Assembly: GCA_014843695.1 (NCBI GenBank)
Contig: CM026387.1
Coordinates: forward strand, 78,237,287-78,301,286
Source: Archivesica marissinica
Lineage: Eukaryota; Mollusca; Bivalvia; Venerida; Vesicomyidae
Reading direction: 5' to 3'
DNA length: 64,000 nt
Shown here: positions 39,901 to 54,788 of the stretch, in pieces
Numbering within the stretch: position 1 is the stretch's first letter
How the letters are laid out: every line of letters starts with the position of its first letter
The notes under the pieces: generated by a model
Databases searched by the model: none
Told to the model about the DNA's origin: nothing
The model's input: only the letters and a program-made list of their open reading frames with translations
Made by a program: the position numbers and the translations under genes

Positions 39901-42900
39901 GAGGCCCATTTCAGAGTCTACGCTGGTTCTTTTACATGCACGGTGTAAAGCACCGACACAAGACCTCGGTTCAAAGTCCAGTCTGATTTTATTAGGGTCA
40001 GCCGGGGGATGGAACCAGCGATACCTGGATTACGAGTGCTATGTGGTATCAACAAAAATTTGATATGTTAATTCCAAATCCCACTACATGGAATAGAATG
40101 TCAACTTGTGCAACAATTGACATAATTGATGACAAGCTACACATATTTAACATAGCAAGAGTTTAACAATAGTGTGGTGAATGTTGGTGGAAATTGAGCA
40201 ATGTAGATATTAATACTAAGTCTGAAAGGATTGACACCACATACAAACATTCAAAACCAAAGAACCCAAAATGTGTGATAGTCATGTGTAATAATAATGT
40301 ATCTGCATGGCAATACTAACCTTGCTGACAAAAACCATGTACATTTTTTGGCAATGTGAAAACAGCCATTCTGAATCAAGTCAAAACCTACACATTATCC
40401 AGAGGAACAAACAAGATTAAGGTGAATTCAAAATCTAACACCATTGCAATCATGCAAGAATTAATAATCTTTGCAATATATGAACACTTACTTTTGAGAA
40501 ATACTTTAATTTATGTTAAAAGTCAGCAACTAAGGAGTTGCACCTTATATTTCTTTTACAGAAATGTTCAGTCATAGAAATACCACCGATAATTTTCCGG
40601 AAGAAATATCTGAAACAGTCAACAAGTGTTTATAGTATAGTTTTATTCTGGTAAACAAATACAAATTCAATGTCAACCTTGTACATGTGAACATCAAAGT
40701 GCAGAGTACAATGTAGGTGACATATAATCAATACCAAGGAGAAAGCTCTCTTATTTCCATTGTGGTCCATTGTGTTGCATATTCAGAAACTATAATCTGG
40801 CAAAACCTACCCATTGAACATAAGTAAAATCATTCTAATAAATTTCACAATATTTTGTAAAATTGAGCAAATACCATTGTACTAATGTTCAGAACGAAAC
40901 CGATAATTATGTTCCAAAAATTTACAATGTAGCCAATTGAGTGTACATGTATATACATTTAGCAAGACTTCTCATGTTTCACCATGCATGTGTGGCTTGA
41001 CTGCCATTTTGAATCATATAGTGGTAAATATGAGACATATACTCCAGCGAATGACGGGAAGAATATTGAGAATAATGTGTCCATCAAATTGATTGCAATT
41101 AATTGAGTCCAAGAGCATTCGGGTTTACGATGCTTCAAACATATGTCTATACATGATATAAAGCATATAATATGTGGTAGTGTGTACAACCTTCAATTGT
41201 GGTGCTCCTTCACCATGTCCAAATTCCAACACAACACAAACTGGTCGCTTAGGGCTGGGATCACACACAAATCTTGCTGTCCAATCCTTGTATAGAACAC
41301 ATCCAGAATAACACAGTTTCATGTACACATTGCTCAGTCTGGTAATACTGTCAAATATCTGAAATAGTGGAAATAGAATAAAATAATTAATCAGCAGTCC
41401 AACGTCTCTGATAGTGTTGACATTTCTTGTAGGCGTAACATTTAGTCATAGGATGTTTACGCAAAAGCAATATATTTGATTACTTTTGATAATTGATCAT
41501 GTCTTATATTGTGTTGAACCCCATACTGTCGTTGTCTAACATTCAAATATTCACTGTTTGCGGTGCTGATCTTGGAAAAGAATGTGTTCAAAATTCATAG
41601 GTCAATATGGAGCCTCCAGAATGCAGAGAATATGCGCCTGACTCGTTGAGAGTTTGCATAGCATAAGAACCATGGTGGTGGTGTTCTTAGGCAAACTTAA
41701 AATCTGCAATCATTGCCATTTCCTGCTCCGTTATAGTGATGGCTGACACAGATACTGAGGTCACAAGAGCAATTAATGTAATGTTGCAAAGAGTTATTTT
41801 GCTAGAAATGTGCAAAAACTATTAGTGACTAGGAGGATTGATCCAAATCACACATATAACCGGAAATGTTTATTGGTTACCTAATTATAATAATTTCGAC
41901 CAGGAACATTTTAATACCGATGACCTTGACCCCAACATTACTCTCCATATAAAGGTAATTTGAATGAATTGAACAAAATCCGTCTTTGCAAAACTTGTTA
42001 TTAAAATCACAATTCTCAGAAATCACAATGTTATCTGTCCTAGTTTGACAGCTGCTGTTGTTGAAAGTACTAACCATTGTGAATCTGTCTACACTGTCAG
42101 TGCCTTTCTCAGCTTTCCCTGCCACCAACATCAGTCTACTCTGTAAGTCCTGACACTGAGAGAATGTGTAATTCTTCAACTGTCTCTTGCCCACTTGCTC
42201 CGGTACTGTCAACTTCAACGTGTTTGCTATATTCTGAAATAAATTTAGAAATCATAATATGAAATTAAACAGTCAATAGTTACCACAATAATAGCCAATA
42301 AAAGACATACCTTGTGAACAGTTACTGGCAGAATGCAAACCATCGTATTATAAATGCAAACGTATATTTTGAGAATGTGCCACATTTCTAATGGAAAATA
42401 CATACATTGCATTTAGTTCGCATAAATTGCATTGTTTAAAGAATTTTGAAATCCAACAATACACAGCAAAGTTATGGGCAGGACAAGCACTCCCATCAAA
42501 ATTATAAATATATTAGAAATTCACAAAGTTATATAATCATGGGAGCTTGACATTTAACCTTTCGACACAGTTAATGCACGTGAAATAGCAAGGTGTTCAT
42601 TTGTGCATATTATTACATAATCCAATAGTGTACAACAATGTTGTGCCAGACAAAACAGTACTGACTGACTAATGGTGGATGAACAGACCGATGGACATAC
42701 ATAGTGATTACTATAGGGCATGTGCAGCATTTCTATAATGAAAGAAGTTCAATAAGAGATGTGAGTCTTCCCTAATAGAAGCATAAACAAGAGTGCCATG
42801 AAAGAACTCCTCACCCGAGTTAAACAGATGATATGGCTATAAAAACATATTTAACTGTTAAAACTGGTGTGTACTGTACATTGCAAAGTTCAGAGCATTG

Positions 42901-45900
42901 TGCTTTCTGAGAGTTGTATTATACAAGTATGCTTGGAGAAAGTAAAATGTGGTGAAATTGGTGTAAACTAACCCCTACACTATCACTACCGTGGGGTCAA
43001 TTATGACTAATGGATCACAATTTGATACTTGATAGTGGTCCACTAGATGATGACACATGCAATATATCAAAGTGCTGGACATTGTGGTTTCTGCGACAGT
43101 GATCTTGTAAAGCTAAGTGTACACGATGGAGATCAAAAGATGGTTCAATTGCTTCGGCATATAAACTAGCCAATGGTGATGTTCTGAATGCTCCAAATAC
43201 AAATCGTAAGTGTTGGTTATTTATTGTGTCAAGTGTTTTAATACATGCTGCTATGGCTGATCCATACACTATTAATCCATAATCGCATAAACGAGCTGTC
43301 TATACAGACTAAGGTGGAACATTAGATTAGCTTCCCAGTCCGTATGGGTTACTACTGTGAATATATTCATTGCACCAAGGCAACTTGCGTTCAAATATTG
43401 CAGGTGAGGGGAACAACATGATGAGGACTCCGTCAAGTGTTAATACAAGGTCATTGTGTAATTTTCTTCATTGACAAAAATGAATACATTGTACAATGAG
43501 TTTTAGCTTTCGAAAATTAAAAGCCATATTTAAAGCAAATGTTATTGAAACAAAGCTGAAGATAAGGTTCATAAAGATAAAACATGGTGCTCCATGAATA
43601 CTTACTTTCATGACATTAGAACCTACACATGTGAGGGGCAAGTGATTTGAAGGTGACGAACTACTAAAATGTCTAATGATTTATATCCCAATTATCTCCA
43701 TGACACGATACAAAAAATAATAAAAAATAATGATGCATTCTTAATATTTCATTCAAATACAAATCTAAATGTTATGTCACAAAGTGTGAGATGTTTAAGG
43801 GTAGCCTTTTATACACGGGATGCATTCTTTGGAACTGTCTACCCTTGGCAATAAAAACTTCAAGCTCACTTACTTTGTTTAAATCGAATTGCTTAAAATG
43901 GTTGGAGGTATAATATTATACAATGTGTGCAGATGTGTGTATAATATTAATATGTTTTATAGTTAAGAGGGCTCCATGGAAGATTAGCCTTGGTAAATGG
44001 GTTACTCTCTCTAAATAAAGAATTTATTTACTTACTGGGTCACTTTGTAGAGCATGAAACATAAAAAACCAATAGGATTATGAAAAAGGTTTTATTCACT
44101 TACAATCGTTGTATCTTCAGCTGTGTGTGCTTGTGCATCCTTCTTCCAGGCGTTCTTTCCAACCGTATATATTCCATTTGTATTGATTGCCTCTGCTTGC
44201 ATAAGGGAGGTAACTTCAACAGAACCATGGGCTTTCTTAATCTCTTTCAACCATTGCAGCTGACGATGTGTTTCTTCCTAAGAACATATGTATAAAGTTA
44301 ACAAAAGTAGTATGATGCATTAAAACAGCAATTTTACTTGATTATACATGTGCATATCAATATGCATCAATTTCAAGCCAAAGTGCACATGTGGCATTAA
44401 ATGATTTGAAGAACATTTGATCGATGTAGTATGATATTGACCTCTGAGCTTTTAACCTGATCAGTGCATATGACCAGTGTTCTCATTGTACTTATTACTT
44501 GTGTCAGTTTCATGAAAAGTCTTCTGTGAGTTACTGAATTATATACCTTCGTTTTTCCATCAAACAGAGAATTAATATTATGAGACATATAATTATACAG
44601 TCTACATCCGCTATGTCAAAGTCGGTTATGTCGAATTATCCGGTTATCTTTAAGTCGGATTTCAGACACTACCATTTTAAATATACATTGTAACTGACTC
44701 CGTTTATATCGGATTTCGTTAAGTCATATATTTGGTTATATCAATTGTTTTGGTCTCTTCAGAATAAATGTGCAGTATTTGCACCCGCTATGGCAAAGTG
44801 CCACTTTGTCGCCGAAGTGCGACTTTCAAATTGTCATGATCAATACGTACCGCCGTGCCTGTGCAAACAATCAGTACAGATTCTTAAAGGTGTTTCCCAT
44901 GACATTATCTTCACACTTCATCAGGTACAAACGTATCGGCACGTATCGGCAATTAACAATTCATTGGATAAATGATTCATCGTAATAACTATAATTAATC
45001 AAAATTGTTTTGATTCAATTAACAAATTTTACCAGTAATAATCAATTTTAGTATCTGCACAACTTATATATTCAGTAACGTTGTTACAATCTAGTATTTT
45101 GGGGAAGGCCGTAATAAATGTTGTTAAAACTTGTAACCCAACCCATTTGCTTCAATATTTATTGATAATTCTTTTACACAACAATGACATAAATCGTATA
45201 TAATATGCATAATTGTACAAGTGTGTTCATTTGTTTTGTTCTGTACATTGTATATATAGAATGAATGCAATTAAATATTATTAAATTAATTAAATATTTA
45301 GGCAAACCAAATTCTTCAGAAAAGTGGACGTGGTCGAAATGGTGTAAACGAGACATGTTTAAATTCAAAAGAATAGAACAGATTATTTAATCGAGTATAA
45401 GTTTATTACTACACTACGGCTATCTGATTAACACAGTGATTAGCGCACTCGCTTCTCACAAATGCAACTACGGTTTGATCCTCGAACCAGGAAGTATGTG
45501 AGATGGTACGATGGTCGCCAGATCGGACAGGTGGATTTTCTCTGGGTACTTCCCACACGAATGACCACATTTACGCTTGCATCCACGACAACGATAGTGA
45601 TTAATATAAGTTGTTAAAACTTCCTTCGCAATCGTTGTTAAATAAATAAAGTTTAAACTTTACTATAGAGTTAATGCACCGTTATTACAGCAGCGATTTT
45701 TTAAATACCATTTTCGTATTTAAATGTTATTGACATGTACATGCTGCATTTTCGTTCGCCCACATGGTTCGGAGGCAGCCAGAGTAAACAAGCTCAATCA
45801 CCATCGTGCCCATGTCACAGTTATAACAATGACAACATGGAAAATGATTTATGGGACACATGTACGATGGCCAGGACAGTGGTCTACTAGAACGAAAAAC

Positions 45901-48900
45901 TTCATCTTTGAAAATATGGTCAATATCAGTAATGTCAAATTTCATTTATGTCAAAGTATTTTGTTTGTTCGACATAATTCGACTTAGAGGATGTAGACTG
46001 TAAGTTGTTAAATCATTTGTTTAAATCAAATGATTTCATTCAGTAAGTTGTGTATCTGTGTGATTCATAATTGAATAGAAGATAATCAAAGATACACAAA
46101 GTATTTAAAATAATGTTACCAATGCAGCGGGTAACTTTGGATTGGCTGCAAGTTCCTTCCACACAGTTGAACAATGATCTAGCAGCTGCTCATAACCGGA
46201 TGTTGATTTTAGGTCAAAAATAAGAGGTGCATATCCGGTAACAGCAGAGTGAAGGCACTCAACACGAGCAATGTTCATTGGTTCATCGCCTGCTGACATA
46301 AAGGCCAAGTCAACAAACACTTTCAGTTCCTTCAAGCCACCTGTAAAATACATATATATGTGCATTATGCCCACATACAAATATATAGAGATTTAATGAG
46401 ACGTCGGAGCTCTCACCTGGATATACAAACCGCAGGAGGTGCAAAGTTGAAAATATGTGTTCTGTTATTATATGTTTCCCCATGAACTATAGAAATGTGT
46501 CAGTGAAATAAAATGTGATATTCCACTGGTTGAAAGCAGTAGAATAACAGTTTATTTCTCACTGGTTTGCACTTATGTTACATAGCCGCTGCATGATGAA
46601 ATGTTGTCTACGTGAACATTTCGTCTACATGAACATATCGTCTACATGAACATATCGTCTACATGAACATATCGTCTACGTGAACATTTCGTCTACGTGA
46701 ACATTTCGTCTACGTGAACATTTCGTCTACATGAACATAATTTTATCGTCTACATGAACATTTCATATACGTGAACATTTCGTCTACATGAACATTTCGT
46801 CTACATGAACATTTCGTCTACATGAACATTTCGTCTACGTGAACATTTCGTCTACGTGAACATTTCAGACAACGACTATTTATGATGTATTTTATGAAGT
46901 CATATAATATGGTCCTCTAAATACAAACGTTCTAGCAGAATGTAGCACACGGTTGGATCGTTTTTCTATCAAAGAAACACTTTTCAGCCTAATATAAAAA
47001 GAATATGTGTTTGGGGTGGGTCTTATAGAAGATTGATCTTGCCAAATAAGTCTGCTCCTTAAATTGTAAAGTTTTTATTATTAATATTATTATTAATCAT
47101 CGAATAATATTTCACCTGTGAACATAGAATGCTATTATTTTCGCTCATGAAAATAATGCTTTCTAAATATAATGTGATAGTTTATACACATTTATCTTAG
47201 CTCGATTGCGAAACAAGTTATTAGCACTTATATTAATCACTCTCGATACCTCATTCCTGATGGAATCCATCGCCATGAGGGAGTGAGAATGTGATTATAC
47301 ACTAACACAAACAAATATCATATTTAACCATGTAAAATATAAAACAGGATGTGTGAACATTCAATGAATGGTGATTATCAGGGTGAAATATCAAAGACAA
47401 ACTAGGTTATATAAATACCCAGCTTGTATGTATGACTCAATGCTCTAGAATACTATGATTAAGAATATGCATCATGCATGTAAGCACTGGGACAAGGATT
47501 TCACCACAGTGGTTATCATATGTTTTCAGAATACATATTATGACCACTTGGCCATGACACATCTATTATTGCCAACTCGGTTAATCTTTGAATCTGAGAG
47601 GGAACTTTCTTCCTGCTGGACCGATCATTGTTTCATTTAATAGGAAGTGCAGTGCTCATAAATGGATGTCAATACAGTTTTGACCCGAAAAATAAACTCT
47701 TAGCTAGTCTACATAAGTTTCTGGATAACTTTAATATGCCCGAGTTACTATAAAAATGCTATCAGACACAGACGATTTAATGAATCATATCATCGTACGA
47801 AATTGACGATGTAATTCAATGACATCATCCAACGATTCACGAGTGTGCGTCTGTATAACATAGACCATGTCAGGTAAATATAGTATGAATGTTGAAAATA
47901 GACAATAATATTATGTTTTCGATTCACATTTGTTAAATTTTATGTTAAAGAATTTTCTGTTTTTTATTTTAGCAGAAAGAATGATTCCAAGGCGCTATCA
48001 TTATTGAAAACATCAATTTAATAAAAAGTGTCGCATGGAGTTAGTATAACTAAATTCCGCACAGGTTGAACTAGCTGGAAAAATGTCCGAGACAGTAGGC
48101 GAATGAGAATTATGAATACGCTTAAAACAAAGCATGTGATGCAAGCTACTTATAGATACAAGTGAGCAGTCTTCTTGCACTAAACAAAACAATATTAGAA
48201 TGGACATTAGCTCACATGCACTGAAGTATCATGATGCATTCCATAACGATTATACATTATAGGTAGTGGGGGATTTGGGATAGTGTCCATACCTTGAGCT
48301 TAGGGAGATCCTTTTTCACATAGAATAATTATATAGCGGACACAAAATTCCCCCTTGTATATCTTTACTTCCTCCCTATATACATGCATGTAAAAGGTGT
48401 AGCTTACGCAATAAGAGACATTTATAATTCTACGACGCCTGTCGCCTAAAATCGATGCTTAGACAAATCTACTAAGTACCTTTCTCCATAGATGCTTGAA
48501 GCCATTTAACCAATGGTTCACATCTAACAAATGTTTCCAGACATAACTTTCGAGCTAGCGTAAGGTCCTTAAGGAAATCACAAGCTTTCATTACATTGTC
48601 ATCAAATGACCGCATCTCCATGTCATTATCAACATGCTGGAATACAACAAATATACACATACTCATGCCATTTTTTCAATATATGTGTTTCTGGTGGTGC
48701 AAATACAGCATAGCATCCATGTACACCTATGATGCAACATAGCATTCATGTACACATATGATGCAACATAGCATTCATGTACACCTATGATGCAACATAG
48801 CATTCATGTACACCTATGATGCGACATAGCATTCATGTACACCTATGATGCAACATAGCATTCATGTACACTTACTATACCACAAGAAGGGTGTCGGGAA

Positions 48901-51900
48901 TATGAATGTCCCATTGGTGAGCGTGAATAGTGTAGATAACTGGATCCTATAATTGTAGATAGTCCCTCCAAACGTATACATGTATCAGAGCTGGTCTTTA
49001 TAATGGCCATAATGGTATTATCATATATAGTAAGGCTGGCCAATTCCACTAGTCACTTGTTATAGCTGTATCAAAGTATTTGGTTTTTATATTGAGATCA
49101 TATGGGAAAGTTGTACATAGCTTTTTAATTACTAAAATGCCGCTGAAAATATTGCTGATAACTTGACTTACAATGGATTAACTTACAACTGTATCACGCA
49201 GGTGTTCGAATAATATCTGATATACCTACTGGGTATTCAAATGGTGCTATTTGTTTATTAAGTGTGGCCAACTGTATCACGCAGGTGTTCGAATCATATT
49301 TGATATACCTACTGGGTATTCAAATGGTGCTATTTGTTTATTAAGTGTGGCCAACTGTATCACGCAGGTGTTCCAATAATATCTGATATACCTACTGGAT
49401 ATTCAAATGGTGCTATTTGTTTATTAAGTGTGGCCAACTGTATCACGCAGGTGTTCCAATAATATCTGATATACCTACTGGGTATTCAAATGTTGCTATT
49501 TGTTTATTAAGTGTGTGCACTTTAGATCATGCATATAAAATCACCAAGTCTTACAGTTGCAATGTCTTTTATTTGATCAAACTCTCCAGTCAGTTGATAT
49601 TCAGCAGTGAACTTCAGTAAAGTCTGGGCTCCCTTCACACAGGTGTTAAGTTGCCTATACTTCTTCAACTGGTCCAGTCGTTTTTTGATGCTTTTGTCGG
49701 TGACATTGAGCTTTTTCATTTCATCCTTCATAAATTCATAGTCCTCTTTGTACATCTCACCAAGAAATTTCTCAAAGTCTCGGAACTTCATGACACCAGA
49801 TTTGATCTGGTCTGACATTGTGTCCCATCTGAATACAACAGGATAGCATGGCTTTGACATCAGGTACATTGTTAAATATAGATATTAAGCAAGATTTCAA
49901 ATGGAAACCATCTTAGCTATATATGATTCACTAGTTGCTCTCATAATCCACACTAGCAGTTCAGACGAGATATAATTTGAAGAAATTGCTGACAGACATT
50001 ACATTACACATCGAATAGCCAACCTAGGTGAGCTAATAAGACTAAAATGTTTGGTATAAGCATAATCATAATGAACATGTCGATTGTATGCAAAACATGA
50101 AATAAATCTACATTGAACACGTCTTAGGAGATTTTAAACATATAAATACCCTAATTGTATGTCATTAAAAATCTCCAATATGTTCATAAAGGACGAGAGT
50201 AACAAACGTTACATTAATCACATACCTGCATTTGACTGGAATCCAGACTTGCTGAACAGTATCATCAAGAGTATCACACTGATCATTAATTCCTTGGCAC
50301 TGATGAATCCATAGCCTCATAAATGTATTACTACTGCTGCATACAAGGAGTTGTGGAACCATGTCTAACACAGGTTTGGACAATTCAAATGCACACAATT
50401 TCGGTTGGTATGACTCCACTTCTTCCACTTTACTTGCGTCTGCTGGTATGCAACATTCCTTAATCATGTGCTCATCTATATGGTCCTGCTTCTTCAGAAT
50501 GATATCAATGGCTGTTCTATCCACTATAAAATATATCATAGGTTATTGTTAAATGCTAAATCAGAATGCTTGCTGGCTTGTCCTGCATGACGAGTGAACA
50601 ATTCTGTGACCATTTCCTTAATATGAAATAGGGTAAAGCCAATAAAGGGTTGAGGTCAAAATCAATTACTGAAATAGAAATCATGGAAAGAATATGATTA
50701 CTCACCCGCGAAGGGTTTGATATATAAAAAAGATTAAGAGGATATATGTTTGTTTCAGTGTGTGATCGAATTATATTTCACCGAATGAATATTTAAATCA
50801 TTATATAACGAGTGGTGTTGGCCACTATAGCAGTCTATGGTAGAAATCTTAGAAAAATGCCACCGTCTGCACTGTTGTAATGTAGCGACTGATGTGGTTC
50901 TGTATACCTTGATCTCCGAGATCGATGGAACAACAAGTACGAACTTCAACTTTTAATTAATTATTAAACCTATAGCCTATATCTACATAGGCATGCACAC
51001 AAGTCAATGCTGTTTGATAGTAACCAGCACCAGGCCTCTCTATCTTTAGCTATTGTTTATTGTATGTACCATGACGACCATAAATACAATTTATTATATG
51101 TACAATGCCGACTGTATATAGAAATTTGATTTCATTTTCTTATTTGCAATAAATGAAAATACTACAAGATAAATAATAACACATCGCTCCAACTGATAAT
51201 TACTGTGTGTGTTTCAATTTTACTTATCGTCGCTACTGGTTGCCCATATCAGCGATGCCTCCTGAAGAGATTAATCATTACAGAGTGTTGGAAGATAGTG
51301 CAATGATACAGACAGAGACCAATTCCACAGTCTCCTTTGGTTCTTTTACTTTCACGGTGTAAAGCACTGATACGAGCTCTCGGTTTAAAGTCCCATCTGA
51401 AAGACTGTTAATTTTATTCGGGTCAGACGGGGGATCGAACCCGCGGTCCCTGGATTACCATCCCAGTGGAAATGATAATTACATCATGACATGCAGCTTT
51501 TAATCATGCTAGCAGCTCATTGACATGGAACTGGCTATATCCAGTTCTAATGATGCAATGCAGCCCATTTGATAATGTAAATATAATTTGCAATTGGTGG
51601 ATGGTTAACCTGCGAGCTGAAGCCTTATTCATATGGTTAGTATTTTATAATTTCAATCTATTTTGAAATGGCCCATTCTATAGTATTGTTCTATATGTAC
51701 TTTGGAAACCCAAATATAGTTAACGTATATTAAGTACTACGTCGATGGCAAATTAGTCCTCTAAGTCATCGAGTGCAAATCCATTTATACAGTGAACAAT
51801 TATATAAAACAATTGAATACCTCATCGATGTATCATATATACATATTATATATGGTCATATGCACACACATGATAGGGTTCTTTGCAGATAATATAAACA

Positions 51901-54709
51901 CAAACTCACCATTAGGTAAATGTTGACACAGAGTTACTAGAGTGGTCAATTCTTCTGACTGCTCTTTGAATGCATCAATTTCTTTCTGTCGTATTTCTAT
52001 TACTTTTGTTACACGGTATTTCTTGGATTGGACTAGATATGCCAGCTCTGAAAATTTGTCACCCTTTTCTTGAATTATTTTGAAGTCTCCAATCGTAATT
52101 GAACCATCACTAAGAGCAGAACATCTGTTTTCAATTACTACCACTGCCTTGACTAAGTTCTCAACACATTCGTCTGTCATGGCAATCTTATTCTCACCAG
52201 CTCTATCAACTGAAATAAGGTAAATGGTTGTGAAATGAAACATTTACCAAAATCATTTAAAACACTTCCAACATACTTTTAGTTTCAGAGTGTCTTAAGA
52301 TGAAAATGTACGCGGTGTAGTATAAAGAATATTTTATTCAAGAATGGTGCATAGGAATAGTTGCAACACCACAGTTAGGATTGTGAATAATGTTACCTAG
52401 TAACTTACTCGAATCCCTTTCCTTACGCGGTCTATTATTGACAAAGTTAGCCGGCATCGTCAATTTCGCAAACAATTAAAAATCCATATTATCCTGCAAT
52501 GAATTTGCCTGTTTATCAAATTTGACTAAGACAATGCGTCTGTAACACGACCTATCGTGATTAAATGTTAGAATGGAAATCATTAGTCTGACGTCTTCTT
52601 GCCGACCCAAGACAATAACATAACAAATGTTTGCTATAACTTCTATTGCAAATCTGATAAGAGGCGTAATTATACTTTGGGTCCATAAATGGCACTGTAT
52701 AATAATGTATATGGGAGTGAAAGGATGCACATTGTAGATGTGTTCCATAGTGTTTTTATCAAACTGACTTACAAAGAATTGTCAGATACTGTTGAAAAGG
52801 TGCCCAAATCAACACATGATTGAGTATGCTCTGTTGTATATCCTTCTCAGATTCACTAACACGCTTCTTCCATTCATTTACAAATAGAGCAGATAACAGC
52901 ATGCCAAAACGCTTGTTCTGATCTACTGAGAAGTGCCCATAATCTAACGCATATCCTTTTGAAATAGCCTAAAATATAAAGAACAACTTGACACCTGCAA
53001 TTATTTCAGCATATACAAAAGTGACAATGTGCAAATAATACTATTATAATAATTACATATACCGTCTCCGTGGCCTAGTGGTTAAGGCGTCCGCATACAG
53101 AGCAGGAGGTCGAACGTTCGAACATCGTTCTGATATGGCGCCAGCTAGTTAAATAATAGTTACCGATAGCCTACCAGCCCGGCACCCGCAATATACCAGG
53201 CATAGTACTGGGAAGTACAGATGTTAATAAAAAAAGAGGTGTCACGTAAGACAGAAATGGCTGGCCCTTTAAATAGAGGTGACACTATAATAAACAACAC
53301 TTTACATTACTTTTATATGAATCACTAGTTAATAATAAATACTACTGTATGGTCAAAATCAAGCATACAAAATAGGAGAATATGAGAACTATTTAGTTAC
53401 ATTATCAGCATAAATGTATATATAGGATGTATTAAAAGTTAAAGGTGTACTACAAATCAATCAAATGTGTATTAAAATGTACAAGTCTATAAAGGGTACA
53501 TACACGTTAATAATGGGTGTATTACAAGTGAATAATAAAAGCATATAACATAAGTTTATAAGGGTGTAATGTACATCATACAAATATGCATCACAAGTCA
53601 GGAAAGGGTACATTACAAGTCAACAGTGTGTATGTGTGACACAATTATCAACTATCGAGTACACGTACTTTCATGACACAAATTGCTATGTTTCGTCTTT
53701 AGTCATCATATGCAATATATCCGAAAATAAATAGGATGTTATGCTATTTGCTGTTATGGCGTATGCAATTATAATGGAAATGGCCGATTGTCGACAGGAG
53801 CCAAAGTTTCATAAACATATAACTATCAGGGTTAATTTGTCCATTAGCACTAGCAATTAATCCTTGGCATCGTGCAATTTCATGACTCCTAAATTCCAAA
53901 CTTCGATTATGGTGCAAGTGAATATTAAAATGCACGTGGAATCCATGCGGTGCTGGCATAATCGAGACTTGTTTATCAAATACTGAGTAGTAGTCAGTGA
54001 TTCTAATGTGTTTTGATATGATTGTTAAACACATGGTCAAGATGGAGGTTTATGCAATATTCTTCAAATGAATCCATGCATTTCATTGTCCGTAAACATT
54101 ATAGTTAATCCTATGGTATTAGATGTAACAGTATAATAAGTGTGACATTGCATACCTTTTGTGAGATGTGTGTGTAGCAATAGCAATCACTCGTCTGAGA
54201 CTTTAGATTAGTATGTATGGCAACGAATGTTCGAATATAGGTCCGAATATTCGAATGTTAAAATCGTATACGAATATCATATTAATGCATTTTAAGTTTT
54301 TCAATTAAAAAATCAATACATTGCAGTTAAAGTGGTGTCTAAATACCAATCAAGTATGATTCAAACACAAAATAATGGACCTAATGCAGACCATGAAGTG
54401 CGAACAGTTATCGCAAGTTGCTCCATTTTACAAAGGCAGGTTATGATACGTTTCTCAGAAATGCATGCACTAATAATTGATTAATGCTATGCACTATATT
54501 TGATGGACAGAGATGGAGGAAATTCGCAAATACTAATTGTACTCCATGAAAACAAACAATAGTCCCATCTTGGCACTAAATGCATCATCCTGTTTATTCT
54601 ACATGCTATGCTGTGTGACATAATTTGAGGTTCCCAATACACTGCTGACATGTTGTGTATTTGCTCATATTATTGACACATGGGAGCTTAATTGACAGAC
54701 TGACAGACT

Positions 54710-54788
<79 letters not shown>

